64,000 nt of DNA from Labilithrix sp. (GTDB taxonomy: Bacteria > Myxococcota_A > Polyangia > Polyangiales > Polyangiaceae). Position 1 is the stretch's first letter. Each line of letters starts with the position of its first letter. The DNA is taken from the NCBI GenBank assembly GCA_019637155.1, contig JAHBWE010000014.1, forward strand, positions 186,001 through 250,000. The letters run 5' to 3'. A model generated the notes under the pieces. The model saw nothing but the letters and a program-made list of their open reading frames with translations, was not told the DNA's origin and ran no database searches. This document shows positions 17,956 to 25,854 of this stretch, piece after piece. Position numbers and translations under genes: made by a program.

Positions 17956-18504
17956 ATGAGCTTCCAGCCTAAACGTCCATCCTCGCCCTCGAATCCGGCT
18001 GTCCGTCCGCCCACCTCCCAGAGCCCGGGGGGCGCGCCGTCGACGCGTCCGCACAACGTTCGCGATGCCGCCGCCGAGGCGCACGCGCTCGGTGGCGGCG
18101 CCGTCGCGCGTCCGTCCGCTGCGGTCGCGAAGGGGCCGGGCAAGAAGACGATCTTCATCGTCCACCCCGACGCCGATCTGCGGAGCCGCCTCCGCACCGT
18201 GCTCGAGGCTTGGTACGACGTCATGGAGGCGAAGGACGGCATGGAGGCGGTCGAGATGTCGAGCTCGATGGCCGCGCCCGGCATGATCGTCTCGGACACG
18301 GCGATGCCGCGCGTCGACGGCTTCACGCTCGCGAAGATCCTCCGCAACAACCCGGTGATGAAGAAGGTGCCGATCATGTTCGTGTCGGCGCAGCACTCGC
18401 CGCAGCACGTCACGCAGGCGCTCGTCATCGGGGTGAGCCAGTACCTGCCGAAGAGCACTCCGGTCGCGCAGATCGCGGAGAAGATCCGGAAGATCGTGGT
18501 CTGA
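17956..18504 (+). CDS. Single-domain response regulator with a disordered N-terminus
   Basis: A 182-residue protein. The first ~60 residues are Pro/Ser/Ala-rich and unstructured. The receiver domain follows with the acidic pair in IVHPDADLR, the phospho-acceptor Asp114 (VSDTAMPRVDGF), the switch Ser in FVSAQ and Lys in LPKST. There is no output domain, as in CheY/DivK-like proteins. The next gene, 16 bp downstream, is an M50 protease, which may share its operon. The partner kinase is not in the vicinity. Confidence 0.85.
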   Translation: MSFQPKRPSSPSNPAVRPPTSQSPGGAPSTRPHNVRDAAAEAHALGGGAVARPSAAVAKGPGKKTIFIVHPDADLRSRLRTVLEAWYDVMEAKDGMEAVEMSSSMAAPGMIVSDTAMPRVDGFTLAKILRNNPVMKKVPIMFVSAQHSPQHVTQALVIGVSQYLPKSTPVAQIAEKIRKIVV

Positions 18505-18520
18505 GCGAGGAGCGACGGCG

Positions 18521-19516
18521 ATGGCGGCGATGGACTTCAAGATCGGGAAGATCCCCGTCCAGATCCAGGGCCGCTTCTTCCTGATGACGCTGCTGCTCGG
18601 CTTGAGCGAGCGCGATCCGGCGCGGCTCGCGGTCTGGGTCGGCGTCGTCCTCGTCTCGATCGTGGTCCACGAGATGGGGCACGCGTTGATGGGGATGGCG
18701 TTCGGCTATCGCCCCGCGATCGTGCTCCACGGGATGGGCGGGCACACGAGCTTCGGCGAGGGCCGCTGGACGGAGACGACGGGCAAGAGCATCGCGATCA
18801 GCTTCGCGGGCCCGCTCGCGGGCTTCGTGTTCGCGGCGCTCATCGTCGGCGTGCAGCTCGCCGGCTTCCAGCCGACCGCGCCGCTCGCGGGCTTCGCGCT
18901 CGGCAAGCTGCTCGTGGTGAACATCGGCTGGGGCATCTTCAACCTGTTCCCGATGTTGCCGCTCGACGGCGGCAACATCATGCGCTCGTTCTTCCGCCAC
19001 TTCGCGACGAGGCGCGGCGAGTCGATCGCGCGTGTGGTCTCGATCGTCTGCGCGGTGGCGATGGGGCTCTGGGCGGCGACGAGTAACCAGTGGTGGCTCC
19101 TCTATCTCGCGGCCCTCTTCGGGTTCCAGAACGTGCAGGCGTTCCGCAACGCGTCGTCGTCGTCGTCGGGTCCGGCGTACGAGAAGCCGGCGGCGCGCGC
19201 GGTCGAGGAGAGCTACGGCGCGCTCAACCGCGGCGACACGAAGCGCGCGATCGCGCTCCTCCAGCCGGTCATCTTCGGCCGCAACGTCGACGTCGACACG
19301 CGCCGCGCGGGTCTCGAGGTCTACGTGGTCTCCCTCATCAAGGAGGAGCGCTGGTCCGACGTCGTCCGCGCGCTCGAGCGCGATCGCGAGATCGTCGGCC
19401 CGTCGAACCTGAAGTCCTACGCCGGCCTCCTCCGCAAGGCGGGCCGCGACGACGAAGCCGCGCGCGTCGAGGCGCTCGGCAAACAAGCCGCCGCCTTCGG
19501 CGAGTTCCGCGCCTGA
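18521..19516 (+). CDS. Site-2-type (M50) intramembrane zinc protease
   Basis: A 331-residue protein with HEMGH at residues 50-54 inside a membrane helix (VGVVLVSIVVHEMGHALMG) and the second zinc ligand in NLFPMLPLDGGN (Asp149), the M50 signature. Further membrane helices precede and follow. The C-terminal ~110 residues are soluble and TPR-like (SYGALNRGDTKRAIALLQPVI, GLLRKAGRDDEAAR). M50 proteases cut membrane-bound regulators such as anti-sigma factors; the target is unknown. Paired with the receiver protein upstream. Confidence 0.88.
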   Translation: MAAMDFKIGKIPVQIQGRFFLMTLLLGLSERDPARLAVWVGVVLVSIVVHEMGHALMGMAFGYRPAIVLHGMGGHTSFGEGRWTETTGKSIAISFAGPLAGFVFAALIVGVQLAGFQPTAPLAGFALGKLLVVNIGWGIFNLFPMLPLDGGNIMRSFFRHFATRRGESIARVVSIVCAVAMGLWAATSNQWWLLYLAALFGFQNVQAFRNASSSSSGPAYEKPAARAVEESYGALNRGDTKRAIALLQPVIFGRNVDVDTRRAGLEVYVVSLIKEERWSDVVRALERDREIVGPSNLKSYAGLLRKAGRDDEAARVEALGKQAAAFGEFRA

Positions 19517-19620
19517 CGAGGCGACCGGTGTCGCAGCCACGCGACGCGATGATCGATCGGGCCACCCGGATCGCCTGAAGGCACCGCCGTCGATCCCTGA
19601 TCCGTCGGCTCCGAGGCGAA

Positions 19621-19640
19621 AAACCGAACGATTTCGGTTT
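19621..19640. other. Perfect 8-bp hairpin (AAACCGAA / TTCGGTTT)
   Basis: AAACCGAA (19621-19628) pairs with TTCGGTTT (19633-19640) over a 4-nt loop CGAT, in the gap after the M50 gene. No T-run follows. It could act as an attenuator, a transcript end or an operator for the following lipoprotein gene (85 bp downstream). Confidence 0.45.
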
Positions 19641-19725
19641 AAGGCTACAACAGGGGTGGATGTGGGTGTTGGTATGCCGAATGCAGCTGGGTCGGGCACA
19701 TCCCGAAACGCCCCGGAAGGTCACC

Positions 19726-20622
19726 ATGAAGATCTCGCTCCTCCCCAGCCTCGTCCTCGCGTCCGTCCTCTCCCTCTCCGCCTTCGGCTGCGCCGCGAAC
19801 AGCGGCGACGACGCAGGGGCCACCGCCGCCGAGCAGGAGGTCCGCACCGCGGCGCGCGAGGTGAAGGCCACGACCGAGGCGCGCTTCGGCTGGCTCAACG
19901 GCGTCTGGAACGTGCGCGGCGTCGACAACGAGGCGGGCATCGACCTCTCGATCATCGAGGCCGGCGGCGGCGATCCGGCGCTCAACGGCAACCACCTGTT
20001 CCTCTCCGCGTACGGCCCCGATCACGGCGGCGGCGGCGTCTTCGAGCTCGGCCTCAACATCTCGGAGCTCACCGGCGTCGAGATGGTGGGCGACACCACG
20101 TTGAAGCTCACCGGCACGTACGACGACATCATCGGCGAGGACGGCGACATCACGGGTGGCCACCCGTTCGAGGCGCTCGTGAAGCTCACGATGAACGCGA
20201 ACGACGTGCAGGAGTCGCTCACGGTGACGCGCGCGGGCCACACCGAGACGGTGAAGGCCTCGACGGAGGAGGGGATCCAGTTCTTCTCCTCCATCTTCGA
20301 GGTGAAGCAGAAGGAGACGAAGGAGGGCACCATCGTGCGCCTCTTCGACACCGGCAAGGGCGGCGACCCCGCGATGAACGGCGGGCAGCTCCTCCTCTCG
20401 ATCATGAGCTGGCCGGAGGAGAAGACCTACGACCTCGGCCTCAACATCCTCTCCGTCACGAAGTTCGAAGTCCCGAACGAGTCGACCGCCCTCATCGAGG
20501 GCAGCGAGCACTACATGGACGCGCAGGGCGAGATCAAGACGCGCCCCTACTCGTACAAGCTCGACTTCTCACTCAAGGACGGCGAGCCCGCCGAGACGAT
20601 CAAGCTCCAGCGCCTGCTCTGA
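19726..20622 (+). CDS. Lipoprotein of unknown function
   Basis: A 298-residue protein with a lipoprotein signal (ASVLSLSAFGCAAN, Cys22) and a beta-rich mature region. The region contains two similar halves (DPALNGNHLFLSAY..FELGLNISELTGVEM and DPAMNGGQLLLSIM..YDLGLNILSVTKFEV), an internal duplication. I do not recognise the family. It is convergent with the SUMF1-like gene (7 bp between stops). The ATG at 19726 is preferred over upstream in-frame ATGs because only it begins a signal peptide. Confidence 0.75.
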   Translation: MKISLLPSLVLASVLSLSAFGCAANSGDDAGATAAEQEVRTAAREVKATTEARFGWLNGVWNVRGVDNEAGIDLSIIEAGGGDPALNGNHLFLSAYGPDHGGGGVFELGLNISELTGVEMVGDTTLKLTGTYDDIIGEDGDITGGHPFEALVKLTMNANDVQESLTVTRAGHTETVKASTEEGIQFFSSIFEVKQKETKEGTIVRLFDTGKGGDPAMNGGQLLLSIMSWPEEKTYDLGLNILSVTKFEVPNESTALIEGSEHYMDAQGEIKTRPYSYKLDFSLKDGEPAETIKLQRLL

Positions 20623-20629
20623 CTTCTGC

Positions 20630-21451
20630 TCACTGCGCGTCGGGGGGTGGGGCTTCCTTGCAGCAGCGGAAGCCGACCTGTTTGCCGGCGTAGTCTTCGG
20701 CGTGGGCGGTGGTGGCGGCGCGGCAGCGGTTGCGGCCGGGGAGCCACCAGCCGCCGCGGAGGGCGGAGCGGTTCGGGGCGGACATGCCTTCGCGCTCGAC
20801 CCACTCGTCGACGTTGCCGACCATGTGGCGGACGCCGAAGGGGCTCTTGCAGTCGGGGTAGTCGCTGACCTTCGCGCGGAGGTCGTGGAGCTTGTCCTCC
20901 CGCCCGCCGAGGTTCGTCTTGTCGAAGTTGCAGACCGTCGAGTCGCGCTTCCAGCCGTAGGGGTACGGGCTCATGTCGACGCCCTCGCACGCGAACTCCC
21001 ACTCGCTCTCCTTGCAGAGCCGCGCGCCGCGCGCCTTGCAGATGTCCTGCGCCTCGTTCCAGTTCTTGCCGACGAGGGGGAGCTCGCTGTCCTTGTCCTG
21101 GACGTACTCCTCGCGGTCGATGCAGAAGCGGCGATGAACGCGCGGAACCTTGCATGTTACAGGTTTCGCGTACTCGGCGCAGCGCAGGTTCGAGTACGGC
21201 GGCGGATCGATCCACTTCAGACACACCTGCGCCGCGTCGGGACACGCGTCGCCGTCGACGAGGATCATGTCGCCGCCGCACGGGCTGGGGGCGACGGGGT
21301 CGATCTCCTTTGGAGGCGGCTGCTCCTGAAGTGGGATCGGCGGTGGCTCGCTCGCAGGGACGAAGTCGGGCGCCGTTTCCGTCGGACCGAGCGCGATGGT
21401 GAAAAATGCCGCGGCGAAAATTGCTTTGATGTTCGAAGTCGGGAGGTTCAA
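20630..21451 (-). CDS. SUMF1/formylglycine-enzyme-like secreted protein
   Basis: A 273-residue protein read from a TTG start at 21451, with a strong ggaggg ribosome site 8 bp upstream. The N-terminus is a signal-type segment (NIKAIFAAAFFTIALG), then a Pro-rich linker. The FGE-sulfatase (SUMF1) fold follows: FCIDREEYV, NWNEAQDICKARGARLCKESEWEFAC, YPYGW, MVGNVDEWVE, ALRGGWWLPGRNRCR and VGFRCC. Several extra cysteines are present. In myxobacteria most such proteins are probably structural or ligand-binding, not sulfatase-modifying; the role here is unknown. Confidence 0.85.
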   Translation of the reverse strand: MNLPTSNIKAIFAAAFFTIALGPTETAPDFVPASEPPPIPLQEQPPPKEIDPVAPSPCGGDMILVDGDACPDAAQVCLKWIDPPPYSNLRCAEYAKPVTCKVPRVHRRFCIDREEYVQDKDSELPLVGKNWNEAQDICKARGARLCKESEWEFACEGVDMSPYPYGWKRDSTVCNFDKTNLGGREDKLHDLRAKVSDYPDCKSPFGVRHMVGNVDEWVEREGMSAPNRSALRGGWWLPGRNRCRAATTAHAEDYAGKQVGFRCCKEAPPPDAQ

Positions 21452-21511
21452 AACTTCACCCTCCACTTCATAGTGTGAGCCCGGCTTTCGGTCGGAGCAA
21501 GTTGACGTACC

Positions 21512-23320
21512 ATGGGCGGTCCGATGGCGACGGCAAAGCTGGTCCACGAGGTCCTGTTCGATACCGCGAAGCGCTATGGCGACCGCCCGGCGTTGCGCGT
21601 CAAACGCGACGGCGCGTGGCGCACGATGACGTGGAGCGCCTACGAGAAGGACGCGCGAAGAGCGGCGCGTTCGTTCCTCAAGCTCGGCATTGCGCAGGGG
21701 AGCGGCGTCGCGATCATCGGCTACAACTCGCCCGAGTGGCTGGTGGCGGATGTAGGCGCCATCCTCGCCGGCGCGATGCCGGCGGGCATCTACACGACCA
21801 ACACGCCGGAGCAGGTCCGCTACATCACCGCGCACTGCGACGCGAAGATCGCGTTCGGCGACACGCCGGAGCAGATCGAAAAATTCATCGACCAGGCCGA
21901 GCACATGCCGAAGCTCGAAGTGCTGGTGCAGATGCTCGGCGCGCCGAAGGAGCGGAAGCGCGGCCGGCTCGAGGTCCTCTCGTGGGACGAGTTCATGAAG
22001 CTCGGAGACGAGACGCCCGAGGCCGAGCTCGACTCGCGCCTCGCGGCGCAGAAGCTCGATGACGTCGCGACGCTCATCTACACCTCGGGCACGACCGGCG
22101 AGCCGAAGGCGGTGATGATCACGCACCGCAACCTGACGTGGACGTCGGCGGCGACGGTCGAGGCGATGGGCTTCGACCAATCCACGGTGTCGATCAGCTA
22201 CCTCCCGCTGAGCCACATCGCCGAGCAGGTCCTCACGGTTCACCTCCCGATGGCGGTGGGGACGCTCGTGTACTTCGCGGAGAGCCTCGAGAAGCTGCCC
22301 GACGCGCTCCAGGAGGTGCGGCCGACCGCGTTCCTCGGCGTGCCGCGCGTCTGGGAGAAGATCCAGGCGAAGATGATGGCGGCGGGCGCGCAGGCCAAGC
22401 CGGCGCAGAAGAAGATCGTCGCGTGGGCGAAGAAGGTGGGCCTCGCCGCAGGCTACGCCGAGCAGAAGGGCGTGGCGCGTCCGCTCACGTACCCGATCGC
22501 GAAGAAGCTCGTCTTCGACAAGGTCCGCGCGCGCCTCGGCCTCGATCGCGCCCGCATCTGCGTCACCTCCGCGGCGCCGATCTCGAAGGACACCCTCGAG
22601 TTCTTCCTCTCGCTCGGCATCCCCCTCCTCGAGGTGTACGGCATGAGCGAGTGCACCGGCCCCGCGACGTATTCGCCGCCCGACGACTACCGCACCGGCA
22701 AGACCGGCATCGTCCTCCCCGGCGCCGAGCTCAAGATCGCGGAGGACGGCGAGATCTGCATGCGCGGCCAGCACGTCTTCAAGGGCTACCTGAAGGACGA
22801 GGAGGCGACGAAGAACGCGCTCGACGCGGACGGCTGGCTCCACTCCGGCGACATCGGCGAAATCGATAAAGACGGCTTCCTCAAGATCACCGACCGCAAG
22901 AAGGACCTCCTCATCACCGCCGGCGGCGAGAACATCGCGCCGCAGGTGCTCGAAGGACACCTCAAGGCGATCCCGGTCGTGGGGCAGGCCGTCGTTGTCG
23001 GCGACCGCATGAAGTACCTCGCCGCGCTCGTCACGCTCGACCCCGAGCGTGTCCTCACCGAGGCCGCGCTCTGCGGGAGCCCGGCCAAGACGATCGCCGA
23101 GGCCGCGACGTGCGAGACCTTCAAGACGCACCTGCAGAAGCAGATCGACGAGGTGAACAAGGGCCTCGCGCGCGTCCAGACGATCAAGAAGTTCGTCGTC
23201 GTCCCGACCGAGTTCACCATCGACGGCGGCGAGCTCACCCCGACGATGAAGGTGAAGCGCAAGGTCGTGAACGAGAAGTACAAGCAGGAGATCGCCTCGA
23301 TGTACGCGAGCGCGGAGTAG
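21512..23320 (+). CDS. Long-chain-fatty-acid--CoA ligase (AMP-forming)
   Basis: A 602-residue acyl-CoA synthetase that activates fatty acids to acyl-CoA through acyl-AMP. Motifs: the P-loop LIYTSGTTGEPKAV, SYLPLSHIAEQ, VYGMSECTGP, GWLHSGDIGE, DRKKDLLITAGGENIAPQ and a C-terminal catalytic Lys region (LTPTMKVKRKVV). Length and motif set match the FAA1/FadD15-like long-chain subgroup. It is monocistronic in appearance, divergent from the SUMF1-like gene with 60 bp between starts. The product might feed beta-oxidation or the PHA locus, but there is no direct link. Confidence 0.92.
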   Translation: MGGPMATAKLVHEVLFDTAKRYGDRPALRVKRDGAWRTMTWSAYEKDARRAARSFLKLGIAQGSGVAIIGYNSPEWLVADVGAILAGAMPAGIYTTNTPEQVRYITAHCDAKIAFGDTPEQIEKFIDQAEHMPKLEVLVQMLGAPKERKRGRLEVLSWDEFMKLGDETPEAELDSRLAAQKLDDVATLIYTSGTTGEPKAVMITHRNLTWTSAATVEAMGFDQSTVSISYLPLSHIAEQVLTVHLPMAVGTLVYFAESLEKLPDALQEVRPTAFLGVPRVWEKIQAKMMAAGAQAKPAQKKIVAWAKKVGLAAGYAEQKGVARPLTYPIAKKLVFDKVRARLGLDRARICVTSAAPISKDTLEFFLSLGIPLLEVYGMSECTGPATYSPPDDYRTGKTGIVLPGAELKIAEDGEICMRGQHVFKGYLKDEEATKNALDADGWLHSGDIGEIDKDGFLKITDRKKDLLITAGGENIAPQVLEGHLKAIPVVGQAVVVGDRMKYLAALVTLDPERVLTEAALCGSPAKTIAEAATCETFKTHLQKQIDEVNKGLARVQTIKKFVVVPTEFTIDGGELTPTMKVKRKVVNEKYKQEIASMYASAE

Positions 23321-23337
23321 CGCGCGCGGTTCAAGCA

Positions 23338-23548
23338 CGCGCGGAGCGGGAAGTACGTTGGGGCCTCGCCGAGCTCCCACGCGCGGACGGAAAAGCCGAC
23401 TGGTTCCGCGCGTTTCATCGCCTCGGCGAGGAGGGCGCTCTTGCCGATGCCGGCCTCGCCCCGCACGAGCACGAGGCCGCCGCGTCCACCTCGCGCGCTC
23501 GAGCATGGCGGTGAGGGCGTCGATCGCGGGGCCGCGGGCGACGAGCAT
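23338..23548 (-). pseudogene. Remnant of the 5' end of a P-loop ATPase gene (LuxR/AAA-16-like), frameshifted and truncated
   Basis: On the minus strand ATG at 23548 opens LVARGPAIDALTAMLERA. After a frame change near 23485-23495 the sequence continues as GGRGGLVLVRGEAGIGKSAL with a perfect Walker A (GEAGIGKS), then LLAEAMKRAE, RAWELGEAPTYFPL. This is the usual N-terminus of large AAA_16/LuxR-type regulators. The homology ends near 23340, 20 bp after the ligase stop, and nothing follows in either frame. One lost base plus loss of the rest of the gene (normally >2 kb) makes it a relic. Confidence 0.7.
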
Positions 23549-23596
23549 GGGGGGAGCCTACAGAACTTTTCGCGAGCATCGACGTCGAAGGCCTTC

Positions 23597-24313
23597 GTGA
23601 CCACGCCGTACCGGAACGAGACCGAAGCCCTCCGCGAACGCAAGGCGGCGCTGGAGCAAGAGACGAACCGGCTCAAGGAGCAGCGCGCGCAGCTCGAGTG
23701 GATGAGCGCGCGCGAGAGCGAGATCGCGAAGGAGCTCGCCGCGATCGACGAGACGCTCGCGAGCGGCGCGAAGCGGCGGCTGCCGACGCTCGATCAGGTG
23801 TCCGTCGCGTCGCCGTGCAGCGCCAATTGGAACGAGATGCTCGGCGACGAGCGCGTTCGCTTCTGCCTCTCGTGCGAGAAGCACGTCTACGACATCAGCG
23901 CGATGCCGAAGGCCGAGGCGGAGGCGCTCATCGCCGCGCAGGCCGAGGCCGCGGGCGAGCTCTGCATCCGCTTCTACCGCCGCGAGGACGGGACGATCAT
24001 GACGTCCGACTGCCCGGTCGGCGTGACGCGGAAGCGGCGCAAGAAGCTCGCGCTCGGCGTTGCCGGTGCGGGCGCGCTCGCGTTCGGCGCGTTCGCGGCG
24101 CTACAGCGCGCGGCGGACGACAGGGTGATGGGCAAGATAGAGGCGGTCTACGTCGAGCCGCCGCCGCAGCAGCTGCAGCCGCCGGAGCTGGACGTGCATC
24201 CCGTCACGACCGAGGAGCCGCCGGCTCGTCCGGATCGGTACGTCGCGGGCCGGATGCTCATCGCTCCGAAGCCGAAGCCCGCGCCGGTGCATCCGCAGCC
24301 GAAGACGCGCTGA
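23597..24313 (+). CDS. Membrane protein with conserved Cys motif (PCS..W..M.GD.RVRFC..C)
   Basis: A 238-residue protein from a GTG at 23597. It has an N-terminal coiled coil (about 5-50, NETEALRERKAALEQE), then a conserved block VASPCSANWNEMLGDERVRFC, SCEKHVYDISAM, FYRREDGTIMTSDCPVG. The block has six cysteines in a pattern found in many bacterial proteins of unknown function. One membrane helix follows (ALGVAGAGALAFGAFAAL), then a Pro-rich tail. The Cys pattern may bind metal. The start is placed after the pseudogene; upstream in-frame codons have no protein character. Confidence 0.7.
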   Translation: MTTPYRNETEALRERKAALEQETNRLKEQRAQLEWMSARESEIAKELAAIDETLASGAKRRLPTLDQVSVASPCSANWNEMLGDERVRFCLSCEKHVYDISAMPKAEAEALIAAQAEAAGELCIRFYRREDGTIMTSDCPVGVTRKRRKKLALGVAGAGALAFGAFAALQRAADDRVMGKIEAVYVEPPPQQLQPPELDVHPVTTEEPPARPDRYVAGRMLIAPKPKPAPVHPQPKTR

Positions 24314-24331
24314 GGCGCGTACCATCGACGC

Positions 24332-25612
24332 ATGTTGCGTCGGTCCGCGCTCGCTTGTCTCGTCTTCGTTGGTGGTTGTGCGTCGTCGACTTCGCCCGCG
24401 ACGAGCGCGGGGACGGCGTCGCTGCCTGCGCCGTCGCAGGCACGGACGCCGGCGAGCGAGGAGGAGAGCAGGGGCAGCGGAGGGATCTGCGAGCTCGACC
24501 CGTCGGCGTGTCCGCGGGACGGGATCTCCTTCGCGAGCCAGCCGCTCGTCGCGGAGGTGTACGCGCAGAGCACGACGGTGTCTTCTCGGCGCGCCGGGTC
24601 GGCGTCCGCGTCGGCGTCGCTGCCGGCGGCGGCGAACGCGCGCCCGCACGAGATGCTCGACATCGACGCGCGGTTCGCGATCGAGTGCGAGTCGGTGACG
24701 GCGGCGGCGGCGAAGCTCCGCGAGAGCGTGCGCGAGGCCGGCGGCACGATCACCTTCGACCAGTCGGAGACGCGCGAGCAGCGCTCGGAGACGACGCTCG
24801 AGATCCGCGTCCCCGCGCGCGACTACGAGCGCATCGCGGTGGAGCTCGGCGGCGTCGGGGCGATCCGGACGCGCGAGGTGAAGGTGAAGGACATCACGAA
24901 GGAGCACCACGACGCGCAGCTGCTCCTCTCGAACCTCGAGGCGGCGATGCGTCGCTACGAGGAGCTGCTCGCGAAGGCGGCCGCGGTGCCGGAGGTGCTC
25001 GCGATCGAGCGCGAGCTCGAGCGGCTCCGCGCGCGCATCGATCGGGTGAAGGGCGACCTCGCGTGGATGCAGGACCGCGTCGCGCGCGCGACGGTCCGCG
25101 TGCGGCTCTTCACGACGTCGCCGGCGGACGACCTTCCGCTCGCCACCCGCTCGGCGCTGTACCCGTCGCTCCGCGTCGTCATGCCGTTCGATCTGCGCGG
25201 CGAGTCCGAGCGGCACGGGTACCTCGGCGGCGGCCTCGGCCTCGCGTGGCACCCGGAGGCAGGCGTGATCCGCTCGGTGGGCGCCGACTTCGGCGTCGCG
25301 CGCTCGGCGTTCACCGGTCGCCCGCCCGGCAGCCGCTACGTGTACCTCGCGCTCACGTCGCTGGACCTCTACTCCGATCTCCTCGGCGGCGGCCGGCGGC
25401 GCTTCTTCAATCCGTTCCTCGGCCTCCGCGCCGGCTACGCGCAGTCCGGCGGGCGCGGCGATCTCGCGCTCGGCGGCGCGCTCGGCGTCGACGTGTGGAA
25501 GGGCAGGAACGCGCTCGTCGGGCTCGGCGTGCAGGGGCTCGCGCTGATCGGGAACGATCGCGGCGTCCACGCGATGCTGATCCCCGAGCTCGCGTTCGCC
25601 TTCGCGTTCTGA
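24332..25612 (+). CDS. DUF4349-type lipoprotein with C-terminal barrel-like region
   Basis: A 426-residue protein with a lipoprotein signal (ACLVFVGGCASS) and a Ser/Ala-rich linker. A DUF4349-like part (about 105-265) includes LRESVREAGGTITFDQS, LEIRVPARDYERI, VKVKDITKEHHDAQLLLSNLEAAMRRYEEL, a coiled coil and LAWMQDRVARATVRV. The last ~150 residues alternate hydrophobic and Gly-rich strands ending FAFAF, like a small outer-membrane barrel. The combination is unusual: DUF4349 proteins normally end in a membrane helix. It starts 18 bp after the Cys-motif gene. Confidence 0.75.
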   Translation: MLRRSALACLVFVGGCASSTSPATSAGTASLPAPSQARTPASEEESRGSGGICELDPSACPRDGISFASQPLVAEVYAQSTTVSSRRAGSASASASLPAAANARPHEMLDIDARFAIECESVTAAAAKLRESVREAGGTITFDQSETREQRSETTLEIRVPARDYERIAVELGGVGAIRTREVKVKDITKEHHDAQLLLSNLEAAMRRYEELLAKAAAVPEVLAIERELERLRARIDRVKGDLAWMQDRVARATVRVRLFTTSPADDLPLATRSALYPSLRVVMPFDLRGESERHGYLGGGLGLAWHPEAGVIRSVGADFGVARSAFTGRPPGSRYVYLALTSLDLYSDLLGGGRRRFFNPFLGLRAGYAQSGGRGDLALGGALGVDVWKGRNALVGLGVQGLALIGNDRGVHAMLIPELAFAFAF

Positions 25613-25614
25613 AG

Positions 25615-25851
25615 CTACGGCGCCTTCGTCGTCAGCTTGTCGACGGCGTGCACCGGCGCGCCGTCGCCCTTCATCAGGTGCGCGATCGCGCCGTAGACGA
25701 GGCGCTGGCTCTCGACCATGTTCTTGCCCGCGAAGACGGGCGAGACGACGGAGATCGTGAAGTGCCCGCCCGAGCCGGCCTCGACGGCGACCTGGCCGTC
25801 CGGGATCTTCTCGAGGATCGCGCTCTTGATCTGGTCCTTGATCTCGCTCAT
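25615..25851 (-). CDS. bolA: BolA-family protein
   Basis: A 78-residue protein with the BolA fold: IKSAILEKIPDGQVAVE, the turn GGHFTISVVSPVFAGKN, LVESQRLVYGAIAHLM-like helix and the conserved His in APVHAVDKL. BolA proteins bind [2Fe-2S] clusters together with CGFS-type monothiol glutaredoxins. Here the glutaredoxin gene lies directly upstream on the same strand with 3 nt between its stop and this ATG, so the two are co-expressed. Probable role in iron-sulfur trafficking or iron sensing. Confidence 0.9.
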   Translation of the reverse strand: MSEIKDQIKSAILEKIPDGQVAVEAGSGGHFTISVVSPVFAGKNMVESQRLVYGAIAHLMKGDGAPVHAVDKLTTKAP

Positions 25852-25854
25852 CGG

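Noticed and set aside
20630-23548. A 972-codon minus-strand frame joining the SUMF1-like gene to the ATPase relic
   Set aside because: Only the last 273 codons (from TTG 21451) and the first ~20 (relic) look like protein; the middle is antisense to the acyl-CoA ligase.
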